Positions 8,182-17,653 of a stretch of 64,000 nt of DNA are shown one piece after another; position 1 is the first letter of the stretch; the number at the start of each line of letters is the position of its first letter. This DNA is from Caballeronia sordidicola. Its GTDB lineage: Bacteria; Pseudomonadota; Gammaproteobacteria; Burkholderiales; Burkholderiaceae. Made by a program: the position numbers and the translations under genes. The notes under the pieces are model-generated. The model was not told the origin of the DNA and ran no database searches. It worked only from the letters and a program-made list of their open reading frames with translations. The stretch spans positions 62,001 through 126,000 of the forward strand of contig NZ_MTHB01000206.1 in the NCBI RefSeq assembly GCF_002220365.1. The letters are read 5' to 3'.

Positions 8182-10122
8182 CTATGTCCCGCCCGGCCGC
8201 CTGGCCAAGGCGTGAATCAGCGACTCCAGCCGGGCAAAGTCGACAGGCTTTGTCAGGTGATCCAAAAAACCGGCATCGCGGCATCGGCGGATATCTTCGT
8301 CCATGCCATAACCGGTGATGGCTACCGACGGTTTACCAGGTTGCAAGTCGGTCCACGCGCGGGCGACCTCGAGCCCGCTGCCATCGGGCAGGCCGATATC
8401 GCTCACCAGCAGATCGAACGTTTCGCCCCGTGCCAAAGCAAGCGCTTCGGCGACCGTAGTGGCAACGCCGACCTGATGTCCGAGCACCTCCAGCACCTGA
8501 GCCATGGCGGACGACGTGTATTCGTTGTCCTCGACGAGCAGCACCTTCAACGACCGCACAATCTCATCCGGGTCCTGCGCGGCGCGCGGCGACGTTTCAT
8601 CTTCCGCCCCGGCCTTCACGAGCGGCAAGGTCAGCGTGAACCGGGCTCCCTTGTCGCGCCCATCGCTCTGGGCCGTCAGCGTTCCGCCATGCTTCAACGC
8701 GAGTGTGCTGGCAATGGCCAAGCCCAGCCCCAACCCCCCGAACGCCCGGGTGATGGAGTCATCGGCTTGTTCGAACGCCGAAAAAATCCGCGGCAACGCT
8801 TCGGCGCTAATCCCGATACCGCTGTCGGCAACCGAAATCGCGATGGTCGACGCATCCGGATTCCACATCCGAACCGCGATGCGCCCGCCCGCCGGTGTGA
8901 ACTTCACCGCGTTCTTCATCAGGTTCCAGACGATCTGCTGCAAGCGCGCGGCATCGCCGAAAACCAGCGTGGACGTAGCGCCCAATGTTGTTTCCAGCTT
9001 CAGGCCCTTGCCGCGCAGATCGGACTCCGACATATCGAGCGCGCTCGACATCAGCGTCTCCAGCACCACATTCGCAAAGTTCAGCGAAAGCTTGCCGCGC
9101 GCGATACTGGTCAAGTCGAGCAGATCGTCGATCAAGCGCGCCTCCAGCTCCACATTGCGCCGGATCAGTTCGAGCGTTGCCTGGGCGTCGGGCGGCAGTG
9201 CGTGACGTATCTCAAGTAATCGCACGGCGGCGACGATCGGTGTAAGCGGCGTACGCAATTCGTGCGACAACACCGCAAGAAAATGATCCTTCGCCCGATT
9301 CGCGGTCTCGGCCTGTTCCTTCGCCACCCGCAAGGCATCGGCGGCCATGTGCTCTTCGGTGACGTCGCGGATGATCTTCGAATAGCCGATCAGATCGCCG
9401 TTATCGGCACGAATCGCTGTCGTCACGCCCGACGCGAAGAACGAGCGCCCGTCCTTGCGCCAAAGCCAGCGGTCGTCGTTCGCACTGCCGTCGACTTGCG
9501 CCGTCTCCAGTTCCTGCGCGAATACATTGATGTCGCGATCTTCCTGGCCGTAGAACACTTCGGCGGACTGGCCGATCACATCCTGCGCCGCGAACCCGAG
9601 AATTCGCTCCGACGCCGCGTTCCACGTCCGGATCCTGCCCTCCTGATCGAGCGTGATGACCGCGTAATCCTTCAGCGCATCCACCAGCAAGCGGAAGTGC
9701 GTTTCCGTCTCCCGCAGCGCGCGTTCGACCGCAATACGCTGCTGGCGCTCGGTGCTTTCCGTCAAGGCGCGCCGCACGACGGCAGGCAGCCGTTGCAGGC
9801 GCTGCTTCAGGACATAGTCGGTGGCGCCGCGCTTGAGCATGTCGACGGCATGCTCCTCGCCGAGCACGCCGGAGACGAAGATGAACGGCGTATGCGGGAC
9901 GCGCTCGCGAGCGATCGCCAACGCTTCGACGCCGGAGAACACCGGCATCACGAAGTCCGCGAGGATCACATCGAAGCTGGACATCTCGAGCGCCGCTATG
10001 AAACCCTGCTCCGTGTAGACGATTTGCACGTCGACCTTATAGTCGGCGCGCTCCAACTGGGTCAGGGTCAGTTCCGCGTCGAGCGCGTTGTCTTCTACGA
10101 GAAGCAGGTGCAAGGGCTGCAT
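8182..10122 (-). CDS. Hybrid sensor histidine kinase (REC-PAS-HisKA-HATPase-REC)
   Basis: About 646 residues. An N-terminal receiver (phosphoacceptor D56 in DVILADFVMP) is followed by a PAS domain (about 140-258), a HisKA domain with H287 in HELRTPL, an ATPase domain (NLMKNAVKF, DSGIGIS, GGLGLGLAI) and a C-terminal receiver (LLVSDIGLPDGSG). No membrane segment is present, so it is cytoplasmic and receives input through its own receiver. It is the last gene of the bphO-bphP-regulator cluster, suggesting it lies downstream in phosphotransfer from the phytochrome. Start chosen at 10122 where the receiver begins; an in-frame ATG at 10182 is possible. No output domain is attached. Confidence 0.88.
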   Translation of the reverse strand: MQPLHLLLVEDNALDAELTLTQLERADYKVDVQIVYTEQGFIAALEMSSFDVILADFVMPVFSGVEALAIARERVPHTPFIFVSGVLGEEHAVDMLKRGATDYVLKQRLQRLPAVVRRALTESTERQQRIAVERALRETETHFRLLVDALKDYAVITLDQEGRIRTWNAASERILGFAAQDVIGQSAEVFYGQEDRDINVFAQELETAQVDGSANDDRWLWRKDGRSFFASGVTTAIRADNGDLIGYSKIIRDVTEEHMAADALRVAKEQAETANRAKDHFLAVLSHELRTPLTPIVAAVRLLEIRHALPPDAQATLELIRRNVELEARLIDDLLDLTSIARGKLSLNFANVVLETLMSSALDMSESDLRGKGLKLETTLGATSTLVFGDAARLQQIVWNLMKNAVKFTPAGGRIAVRMWNPDASTIAISVADSGIGISAEALPRIFSAFEQADDSITRAFGGLGLGLAIASTLALKHGGTLTAQSDGRDKGARFTLTLPLVKAGAEDETSPRAAQDPDEIVRSLKVLLVEDNEYTSSAMAQVLEVLGHQVGVATTVAEALALARGETFDLLVSDIGLPDGSGLEVARAWTDLQPGKPSVAITGYGMDEDIRRCRDAGFLDHLTKPVDFARLESLIHALARRPGGT

Positions 10123-10258
10123 GGTCAGGGCACTCAGGCGAACCGGCACGCGCGATTCTGCCGGGCAGGTCGCATCGGGCAAAACAACGAAAGGATCAGC
10201 GGGTCCAGGCCGCTACGCCGGGCACCGTGCAGGAGGAATACGCCAGTGTGCACCAGAA

Positions 10259-10723
10259 TCATTGCGGCGCGGACTGACGGCGAACGCGCATCGACCCGGG
10301 CGGCGGCTCGTTGAGCACGGCCCAAAACACGCCGAGATCAGCAATCGCCTGCACAAATTCGTTGAACTCGACCGGCTTCACCACATAAGCGTTCACGCCG
10401 AGCGCGTAGCTGCGCACGAGATCCTGCTCCTCGCGCGACGACGTCAGCATGACTACCGGAACCGCCTTCAGCGTTTCATTGGAACGGATGGTTTCAAGCA
10501 CTTCCAGACCGTCGATTTTCGGCAGCTTCAAGTCGAGCAGGATGACTGCGGGGTTACCTGGAGTGCGTACGCTCCACTCGCCTTCGCAACGCAGGTAATC
10601 GATTGCTTCCTGGCCATCGCGCGCCACGATCACTTCGTTGGCAAGCTGGCTTTTGTCGAGCGCCACGAGTGTCAGTTCGAGATCGCTGGGATTATCTTCG
10701 ACAAGCAAAATGGGTTTCAGCAT
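10259..10723 (-). CDS. Single-domain response regulator, Rcp1-type
   Basis: This 154-residue CheY-like receiver has the acidic pocket (VEDNPSD), phosphoacceptor D64 in ILLDLKLPKIDG, the Thr of VVMLTSS and the Lys of YVVKP. The sequence style (LVEDNPSDLELTLVAL, inserted YLRCEGEW) is that of Rcp1 regulators, which accept phosphate from phytochrome kinases. It lies 80 bp downstream of bphP on the same strand. It has no DNA-binding domain, so the signal must pass to another protein, possibly the next gene's N-terminal receiver. Confidence 0.92.
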   Translation of the reverse strand: MLKPILLVEDNPSDLELTLVALDKSQLANEVIVARDGQEAIDYLRCEGEWSVRTPGNPAVILLDLKLPKIDGLEVLETIRSNETLKAVPVVMLTSSREEQDLVRSYALGVNAYVVKPVEFNEFVQAIADLGVFWAVLNEPPPGSMRVRRQSAPQ

Positions 10724-10803
10724 AGTCCGATATGACGGGTTGAGATAGAAGGTGGCGGGATCAGTCGCTCGTAATAGCCCGGTAATCAGTCAAGCATGCA
10801 CAT

Positions 10804-13287
10804 TCAGTTCTGCGGTGCCGGCGGTGCCGGCGGTGTCGGCGGTGTCGGATTAAGCAGTTTGCCGGCGCCGGGTTCGGTTTCGGTGGCTTCGGCCCTGAAC
10901 ACCTTCGGCAGCGAAAAATGGAACGCGGCGCCCTCACCTTCTCGGCCCTCGGCCCAGGTTCTGCCGTCGTGCCTCTCGATGATCCGGCGCACGTTCGCGA
11001 GGCCAATGCCGGTGCCGTCGAACTCTTCAGCGCGATGCAGGCGCTGGAACACGCCGAACAGTTTGTTCACGTATTTCATATTGAAACCGACGCCATTGTC
11101 CCGCACGCTGACAATGTATTCATCGGCTGTCGATTGGGCCGACAACTCGATTCTCGCTGATTCCCGTGTACGCGTATATTTCACCGCGTTCGAGAACAGA
11201 TTACGCAACGCGATCTGCAGGAACGCCGGATCGCCGGTCACCGTTGGCAGCTCCGGAATAATCCATTCCACCTTTCGGTTCGCTGTCTCGGCGCCAAATT
11301 CCTGCGCGACCGATCTCACCAACTGGTTCAGGTCGACGCTCACCGGACGCAGCGCGGCACGGCCCATTTGCGAAAACGTGAGCAGATCGTCGACAAGCAC
11401 ACCGGCGAAACGCGCCGACTCGAGCATGTTGTGGAGGAAGCGCTTGCTGCGCTCGGACAGTTTGTCGCCATCGCTTTCCCGCAGCAAATCCCCATAGCCA
11501 GCGATATGCCGCAGCGGTGCGCGCAAGTCGTGCGAAACGGAATACGAAAACGCCTCAAGCTCCTTGTTCGTGCGACGCAGTTCGTTCGCGAGCTCCGCCA
11601 GTCCTTCCGCGTGGCGCAGCACGATGTTGAGCATGCCCAGCCGAAATTCACCCGCAATCTCCAACTCCACCGCGTGCCAGCGAATCGAGCGGTTGCGCAC
11701 AGTCTCGAGCCACGGCGCAAAATCCTTGCGTGGTGCCACGCTGCCGTTCTGGCTCGACACGCGTTTGACCGGCTCACCCGCCCATGTGATCGTGCGCGTG
11801 GTTTCGGGACGGAACCAGATGACGTAGTTGCGAAAAATCTGTGAGATTGGCACGGCCAGGATGCCGCTCGCGGTGTCCGTGTGACGCGACGCACGCGGCC
11901 ACGCTTGCGACAGCGCGTCGGTTGCATAGACGCCCGACGTGCTGGACGACAGCCACTGCGAGAGCGCGAGCACAGTGTCCTGGTCCGGCGTGGAACCTAT
12001 CAGCGTTGCTTTCCCGTCCACCACGATCGCGGCGCCCGTCGATCCGGCGAAACACAGCAAATCGTCAGGCGCCGATTTCAGAGCGGAAAGATAGTCGTCT
12101 TGCTCGGCCAGGGAGCCCATCAGACGCGACATCGTGCGTCGTAACCTTAGCAAATACGCCGTCTCGGCCCGCTCCTCCTTCGCCTCGATCTGCAACGAAA
12201 CGATCTGCCCAAGATGCTCGATAGCGACGCGCACCTCGAACGGCACGAGACGCGCGTCATGGTCATGGCATGAAATCAGGCCCCACAGCTGTCCGCGCAC
12301 GACCAGCGACACCGACATCGACGCATACGTGCCCATGTTGCGCATGTACTCGAGATGGATTGGCGAAAAGCTGCGCAGCGCGGCATAAGAGAGGTCGGTG
12401 GGGCGGCCGGTCGCGGGGTTCATGGCGGGTACGAGTCGCGCGGCCTTCGCCTGCGCGTTCGCGACCAGCCTCACGCGTTGCTTCACATACAAAGCGCGTG
12501 CCTGGCGGGGGATATCGGAAGCGGGGAACAACTGGTTCAGGAACGACGCGTACCCGTCTTCGATATGCTCTGACAGCACTTGGCTGCGGCCCTCGTCGTC
12601 GAATTTGTAGAGCAGCACGCGGCCGAAACCCGTCATCGCGCGCACTTCTCGCACAGCGAGGTCACCGAGTTCGGTCAAGGTCTCAACGTCCTGCAGGCTG
12701 CGCGTGAATGTGCGCACCAGGGGATACATTGATGCAAACACGTCTGCATTCGAATGCCGTGCAACTTCGAGTTCAACAATCAGGTTGCCGTCGTGCCGAT
12801 GCATCGTGATGTCGAGTTCAGGACCGTCTACAGCCGCGGCCAAATGGTCCTGCACACCTTCGCGCGGGCTGAAGAACGGGTTCTCCATCACGCCGACATA
12901 GAGCGGCGTTTCGTCCAACATGGCCGTGGCCGCGGCATGTGCGACTCGCGCCGCAGCGGCCGCGCCGATCACCACGTCCACCGGCTCGCCCAGCAATTGC
13001 TCTACTGGACAGCCCACGAGCGTCCCGACATTTTCGCTGGCCTGGATAATGGTAAGCGTGCTGGAGAGGCACAGCAGATAACCGTGCGGCTGGATACCGC
13101 CGGGAATATGGATTGGTTCGGCGTCGCACTGCGCATTCGCCGCGCCCGCCGTAAATGCCCGGTGGGCCGGCTCTGCGCCGGGTGACGCAGGTGTAGTTCC
13201 GTCCACATCCGGATTCCACGCATCGCGATCATCCTGCGCGCGCATGGCGGCCGGATCCGGCGACACTGGCTCTGGCCCGCTGCTCAT
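10804..13287 (-). CDS. bphP: Bacteriophytochrome histidine kinase
   Basis: A red/far-red photoreceptor of about 827 residues: PAS-GAF-PHY photosensor, then HisKA and HATPase. The likely biliverdin-attaching Cys is C54 (NAQCDAEPIHIPG). The GAF motif PASDIP is at 255-260 and SPIHLEYMRNMG follows near 308. The kinase has H586 in SHDLRAPL, NLFSNAVKYT and DNGVGF. In the PHY tongue the usual PRxSF reads PRKDF (519-523). The C-terminus ends in a Pro-rich tail encoded by 9-bp repeats. Start 13287 follows a GGGGGG tract and overlaps the bphO stop as ATGA; an upstream ATG at 13302 is the alternative. Confidence 0.94.
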   Translation of the reverse strand: MSSGPEPVSPDPAAMRAQDDRDAWNPDVDGTTPASPGAEPAHRAFTAGAANAQCDAEPIHIPGGIQPHGYLLCLSSTLTIIQASENVGTLVGCPVEQLLGEPVDVVIGAAAAARVAHAAATAMLDETPLYVGVMENPFFSPREGVQDHLAAAVDGPELDITMHRHDGNLIVELEVARHSNADVFASMYPLVRTFTRSLQDVETLTELGDLAVREVRAMTGFGRVLLYKFDDEGRSQVLSEHIEDGYASFLNQLFPASDIPRQARALYVKQRVRLVANAQAKAARLVPAMNPATGRPTDLSYAALRSFSPIHLEYMRNMGTYASMSVSLVVRGQLWGLISCHDHDARLVPFEVRVAIEHLGQIVSLQIEAKEERAETAYLLRLRRTMSRLMGSLAEQDDYLSALKSAPDDLLCFAGSTGAAIVVDGKATLIGSTPDQDTVLALSQWLSSSTSGVYATDALSQAWPRASRHTDTASGILAVPISQIFRNYVIWFRPETTRTITWAGEPVKRVSSQNGSVAPRKDFAPWLETVRNRSIRWHAVELEIAGEFRLGMLNIVLRHAEGLAELANELRRTNKELEAFSYSVSHDLRAPLRHIAGYGDLLRESDGDKLSERSKRFLHNMLESARFAGVLVDDLLTFSQMGRAALRPVSVDLNQLVRSVAQEFGAETANRKVEWIIPELPTVTGDPAFLQIALRNLFSNAVKYTRTRESARIELSAQSTADEYIVSVRDNGVGFNMKYVNKLFGVFQRLHRAEEFDGTGIGLANVRRIIERHDGRTWAEGREGEGAAFHFSLPKVFRAEATETEPGAGKLLNPTPPTPPAPPAPQN

Positions 13288-13883
13288 GCCGTTGCCCCCC
13301 ATCCGGTGCGGACCTCGCCGAGCCAGCCGTGCAAGCCGTCGAACGTGGCGATCGCGGCATGCACCGCCTCGTCGTACTGCTCAGGCGGCACGTTCGCGCT
13401 CGCGGTCTCGCGAAACGCTTTCCACATGCTGCCCGTGCGCACTCCATAACCTTCGAAATAAGCGTTGCCGGAGCCGCTTTGCAGACCGAACAATGTCGCG
13501 ACGTGCGGCGCGATGAAGCGCCCTCCAAGCGTGGAGCCCTCCATCACGTACATGGAACCGAACACGCGGCCGATGCTGTCCATTGCAGGCAGCTGTTCAA
13601 TTTTTGTCACCCCGTTCGCGCGATTGGTGTCGCCGGTCAAGAGCGCCAGGTCCGACGCAAGCAGCGACGCCTTGCGACGCCCTTCGAAAAAGTCGCGCAG
13701 ACGCGCAGGCATAAAGGCCGCCGCCGCTTCCTCCCACGGCGCGACGTATCCGTAAAAGCCCTCGAGCAAGGCCACATACTCCTCCCGCGGCCACTCAAGA
13801 CGCATCAGGTCCAGTGCGTTTTCCAGCCGCGTATGACACTCGGCAGTTTCGTTTTTCAGACGGGACAGGAGGTCGTATTGCAT
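13284..13883 (-). CDS. bphO: Biliverdin-producing heme oxygenase
   Basis: This 199-residue bacterial heme oxygenase opens heme to biliverdin, the chromophore of the phytochrome encoded next. The proximal heme ligand is probably H17 (AECHTRLE), and the distal helix region is SIGRVFGSMYVMEGSTLGGRFI. Length and layout fit BphO. Its stop overlaps the bphP start, so both products are made together. Release of iron is a by-product. The ribosome-binding site is weak (AATGGATC). Confidence 0.93.
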   Translation of the reverse strand: MQYDLLSRLKNETAECHTRLENALDLMRLEWPREEYVALLEGFYGYVAPWEEAAAAFMPARLRDFFEGRRKASLLASDLALLTGDTNRANGVTKIEQLPAMDSIGRVFGSMYVMEGSTLGGRFIAPHVATLFGLQSGSGNAYFEGYGVRTGSMWKAFRETASANVPPEQYDEAVHAAIATFDGLHGWLGEVRTGWGATA

Positions 13884-14259
13884 GATCCATTCAATAGGTT
13901 TTCCGCGGGTTTGCCGCGTGAATGCCGCAATGTTGACCCGGGCGCCAGATACCGGACGCCGGTAACCATGCGGGGCCGGGTACGGCGTTGCTACTGGCCC
14001 CTGGTGGCTGCGGCGTGGTCCGGCACAGCTTTACGGCCGGAGGCATCAAACGCTCCTCGCTCGCCGCCCCAAGCGTCGGCATCGATTACCGATACACAGT
14101 CGTACGCACGCAAAAATGGTAGAAACAACTGCAGCCGGTAGGAGTGAACGCCTTTCTCAGCTTGGCTCGCACATGGCCGTGCAAGTTCTCCGATACCGCG
14201 CGCCCATTCTACGCAAGAGGCGCTTTGTTGACCACGGGCGACAATCGGCGCCTCCCTTG
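13884..14259. other. Intergenic region upstream of bphO
   Basis: No gene is supported in these 376 bases. The stretch should contain the promoter of the phytochrome operon. A 90-residue leftward frame (13991-14263) overlaps the upstream gene's end, has no ribosome-binding site and no recognisable features, so I treat it as chance. Confidence 0.5.
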
Positions 14260-14574
14260 TCAACGCTTGCGCTTGCTGCCCTGGTCCGTGCGGCCGCCGG
14301 TTTGCGTGCGCTCCTGATACTCAGCGCCGCCGCGGCGGTCCGTGTCCTGCAGCCCACGTTCCAGGTCTTCGTGCGCCTGCTCGCCAACCTCACGCGGTTC
14401 ATCTTCCTGCTGAGAGGAAGGACTTTGATCGGTCTCATGCGGCAGCGGCGCGAGCGCGCCGTCATCGTGTTTTTGCTGCGCCGGATGTTTGCTTTCCAGT
14501 TCACGTCCGTCCTGCGCCGGACCTTGGCGCGTGCCGTTGGCGGCGTCGGGTGATTGCTTGCTCTGCTGTGTCAT
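14260..14574 (-). CDS. Small highly charged hydrophilic protein next to ligD
   Basis: A 104-residue protein made almost entirely of Gln, Glu, Asp, Lys, Arg, Ser and Pro, with no hydrophobic core, so it is probably disordered. It starts with MTQQSKQSPDAANG after an AGCGAGG ribosome-binding site, 44 bp past the ligD stop on the same strand, which makes it the third gene of the ku-ligD operon. The C-terminus is basic (GSKRKR). I do not recognise its function. A charged disordered protein in a repair operon could bind DNA or repair proteins, but this is inference. Confidence 0.7.
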   Translation of the reverse strand: MTQQSKQSPDAANGTRQGPAQDGRELESKHPAQQKHDDGALAPLPHETDQSPSSQQEDEPREVGEQAHEDLERGLQDTDRRGGAEYQERTQTGGRTDQGSKRKR

Positions 14575-14618
14575 TGCAACCTCGCTGTGATGCTCTATGC
14601 GGTGATCTTTACCTTCGC

Positions 14619-17546
14619 TCACTTGATATCGAGCCGCTTCTTCATGGACGCTGTGATGCGTTGCCGTGTGTTCGCGTACTGGCTCCACGGATCGGTTTTG
14701 AGCACGTCCAGGCGCTCATGCAGATTGCCGACATTCCATTGATCGCCGGCGGTGGTGGTATCGAGTTCGTCCCAGCCGATAGGAACCGACGCTCCCATCC
14801 CCGGCCGAGCGCGCAGCGAAAACGCGGCGACCGTGCTCGACCCCCGGTTGTTGCGCAAGTAGTCGACGAAGATCTTGTCCCGGCGATTCTGCTTGCCCAT
14901 CTTCGCGGAGAAATACTTGGGCAGCGTGCTGGCCATATGCTGCGCGACCGCCTGTGAGAACCCTTTCACTTCGTCCCAGCCGGCCTGCGGCGTAAGCGGA
15001 ACGACCACATGCAGGCCCTTGCCGCCGCTCGTCTTACAGAAGGATTCAAGACCGAGTTCCGTCAGCAACTCACGCGTGAGGCGCGCGGCCTCCTGCATCC
15101 GGTCCCAGCCGAGGCCTTCGCCTGGATCAAGATCGAAGACCATGCGGTCGGGCTTCTCGAGTTTGGCCGCAAGCGCATTCCAGGTGTGCATCTCGATCGT
15201 GCCCATTTGCGCCGCGCCCACCAGCGCGCCGACGCTTTCTATCGTGATGAGCGCCGGATGACCAGGATCGATGCCCGGATGCTGCTTGACGTTCGGAATG
15301 GTCAGCTTCTCGCTGTGCTTCTGGAAGAACAGCTCGCCGCCGATATCCTCCGGCGCACGCACCAGCGACACCGGCCGGTCTTTGAGATGCGGCAGCATCC
15401 ACGGCGCGACGGACTCGTAGTAAAGGGCGAGATCGAGCTTGCAAGTACCCGTCGAGGGGTCGATCACACGATCGGGATGACTGATCTTCACGCCTGCTAC
15501 AAGCTCCGTACCAGCGGGATTGCGCGTGGCTTTCTTAGCGACGGTCTTCGCTGCTGTTTTCGTTGCTGTCGTCCCGGGACCCGGCTTGGATTTGCCATTC
15601 TGTTTCGCCGTATCGGTGGTCTTTGCCGAGGTTTTTTTCGTCGCCGTTTTCACCGTACGAAGCACTTTCGCCGCACTTTTCACCGCCGTTTTCTTCGCTG
15701 GCTTCTTGTTCTTATCGTTGTCATTGTCATTGTCCAACGCAACCTCCTTCGTCGATCTCGGCATTTCCTTGACGATCTCACGCGCCGGTTTGTCGTCCCT
15801 CAGGCTGACGAACGAGGCTTGCCGCACGATCCGCTCCGACGTCCATTCAGCGAAATTGCATTCGGCGACAAGTTCCGGCTTGACCCAATGCACGGGTGTT
15901 CGGCTACGCTCTTTCGGCGCACTGGCGAACGGCATTGTCTTGACCTCGCGTGCATCGAGTTGCTTTTTGACATCGCGTAGAGTCGATGCATCGAAGCCGC
16001 TGCCTACCCGCCCCGCGTATTGCAGCTTGCCGTTCGTGTCATGAACGCCGAGCAATAACGCACCGAACTGCCCACGGCTGCCCGACGGCTCCGAATACCC
16101 GCCGATCACAAACTCCTGCCGGCGCCGGCATTTAAGCTTGACCCATGCGTTGCTGCGCCCCGGCGTATAAGTGCTGTCGCGCCGTTTGCCGATAATCCCC
16201 TCCAGCGCCATGTCGCAAGCGCTCTTCAGCAGGTCATCGACGTTGAATTCGAAATCCTCGGAGAAGCGCAGCGCGTCGTCATCGACCGGTTCCAGCAGCG
16301 CCTTCAGGATCGCTCGCCGCTGCACCAGCGGCACGCCGCGCAGGTCATAACCGTTCAGGTAGGGGATATCGAAGAAATAAACGGCAATATCTTGCGGACG
16401 ATTGGCGTCGAAGGCGTTCTGCAGTTTCTGGAAGCTGGGGAGGTCGTTGTCGTCGAGCACGACCGCCTCGCCGTCGAGCCACGCGCTATCGACATCGAGC
16501 TGACTCAGCGCCTTGACCTGACGGCTGAACTTGCTGGTCCAGTCATGGCCGTTGCGCGTGAAGATCTGCGTGGATTTCGCTTTCGATGCAGCCTGGCGAT
16601 CGATGCGCACGAGAATCCGATAACCATCGAACTTGATTTCATAGGACCAGTCATCGCTCGATGGCGCGGTGTCCACGAGGGTCGCGAGTTGTGGCTTCAT
16701 GGTTGCAGGAAGCCTGGCACGTACAGCGTCCTGGATCGCGGGATTGTCTGCAAGGGTTCGCAGCGATTCCCCGCTCCGGTTCGCCACGATATCCGGCCGC
16801 GGCCGCTCAGGGCGTGTGCCTTGATCCTTCACGGCAGGCCGCTTCGGCGGTGGCGCGGCCTTCGTGGCACCGCTCGTCGTTTTGCTGGTCTTGGCAGCGG
16901 TCTTCCGCTCGGCCCTTTCGCGTACTTCACCGTTCTTCGTGCGTGCTCCGAGCGAATCGCTCATCACGCTGCCGGGCTGCTTGAGCAGCACGTCGTAGTC
17001 GGCCTCGTTGCGAGCTTCGTCGTCGCGTTCCTTGATCAGCAACCATTGTTCTTTGTCGCCGTTGCCGCGCATGTTGCTGCGCACGAGCGTCCAGCCACCG
17101 TGGAGCTTGTCGCCGTGCAGGACGAACTTCAGCTTGCCCTTCGCATACGTTTCACGGGCTTCGTCGATACTGCCGGCCTGCGGCTCCCAAGTCCCGCGAT
17201 CCCAAACGATCACGCTGCCCGCGCCATAGTTTCCCTCGGGGATACTGCCTTCGAACGAGCCGTAATCGATAGGATGATCTTCCACGTGCACGGCCAGCCG
17301 TTTCACCGAAGGATCGAGACTCGGCCCTTTCGGTACGGCCCAGGACTTGAGCGTGCCGTCGAGTTCGAGACGGAAGTCGTAATGAAGACGCCGGGCATCG
17401 TGTTCCTGGATGACGAACGACAGTGCGCTCTCCCGAGCCTTTTTCGCCACGCGCCGGGCCTTGGCCTTTACAGCCGCCTGGCCGGATGGCTCAGGCGTCT
17501 GGTTGAAGCGCCGCATGCGCTGGTAGGTTTCAAGTTTATCGGCCAT
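14619..17546 (-). CDS. ligD: Multifunctional DNA repair ligase D (NHEJ)
   Basis: LigD joins double-strand breaks with Ku. The 975 residues carry three domains in the order phosphoesterase, ligase, polymerase. The N-terminal 3'-phosphoesterase has EHDARRLHYDFRLE and HPIDYGSFEG. The ligase active-site lysine lies in YEIKFDGYR, and ligase motif IV is EGIIGK. The C-terminal primase-polymerase has FDLDPG, TSGGKGLHVVVPL and FVDYLRNN. A Lys/Ala/Thr-rich linker of roughly 70 residues joins ligase and polymerase. Start 17546 (MADKLETYQ) is preferred to an upstream ATG at 17588. Ku is encoded 107 bp upstream. Confidence 0.95.
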   Translation of the reverse strand: MADKLETYQRMRRFNQTPEPSGQAAVKAKARRVAKKARESALSFVIQEHDARRLHYDFRLELDGTLKSWAVPKGPSLDPSVKRLAVHVEDHPIDYGSFEGSIPEGNYGAGSVIVWDRGTWEPQAGSIDEARETYAKGKLKFVLHGDKLHGGWTLVRSNMRGNGDKEQWLLIKERDDEARNEADYDVLLKQPGSVMSDSLGARTKNGEVRERAERKTAAKTSKTTSGATKAAPPPKRPAVKDQGTRPERPRPDIVANRSGESLRTLADNPAIQDAVRARLPATMKPQLATLVDTAPSSDDWSYEIKFDGYRILVRIDRQAASKAKSTQIFTRNGHDWTSKFSRQVKALSQLDVDSAWLDGEAVVLDDNDLPSFQKLQNAFDANRPQDIAVYFFDIPYLNGYDLRGVPLVQRRAILKALLEPVDDDALRFSEDFEFNVDDLLKSACDMALEGIIGKRRDSTYTPGRSNAWVKLKCRRRQEFVIGGYSEPSGSRGQFGALLLGVHDTNGKLQYAGRVGSGFDASTLRDVKKQLDAREVKTMPFASAPKERSRTPVHWVKPELVAECNFAEWTSERIVRQASFVSLRDDKPAREIVKEMPRSTKEVALDNDNDNDKNKKPAKKTAVKSAAKVLRTVKTATKKTSAKTTDTAKQNGKSKPGPGTTATKTAAKTVAKKATRNPAGTELVAGVKISHPDRVIDPSTGTCKLDLALYYESVAPWMLPHLKDRPVSLVRAPEDIGGELFFQKHSEKLTIPNVKQHPGIDPGHPALITIESVGALVGAAQMGTIEMHTWNALAAKLEKPDRMVFDLDPGEGLGWDRMQEAARLTRELLTELGLESFCKTSGGKGLHVVVPLTPQAGWDEVKGFSQAVAQHMASTLPKYFSAKMGKQNRRDKIFVDYLRNNRGSSTVAAFSLRARPGMGASVPIGWDELDTTTAGDQWNVGNLHERLDVLKTDPWSQYANTRQRITASMKKRLDIK

Positions 17547-17653
17547 CGGCAGGTCGCTTTTCGTAGTGCGTATAGATGGGTGAACCAACGATGGGGAACC
17601 AACGCGCGACGCATCGCATGACGCATCACATGACGCAACGCGCGCCGACGGGT

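Noticed and set aside
13991-14263. A 90-residue leftward frame upstream of bphO
   Set aside because: No ribosome-binding site or domain, and it overlaps the end of the neighbouring gene.
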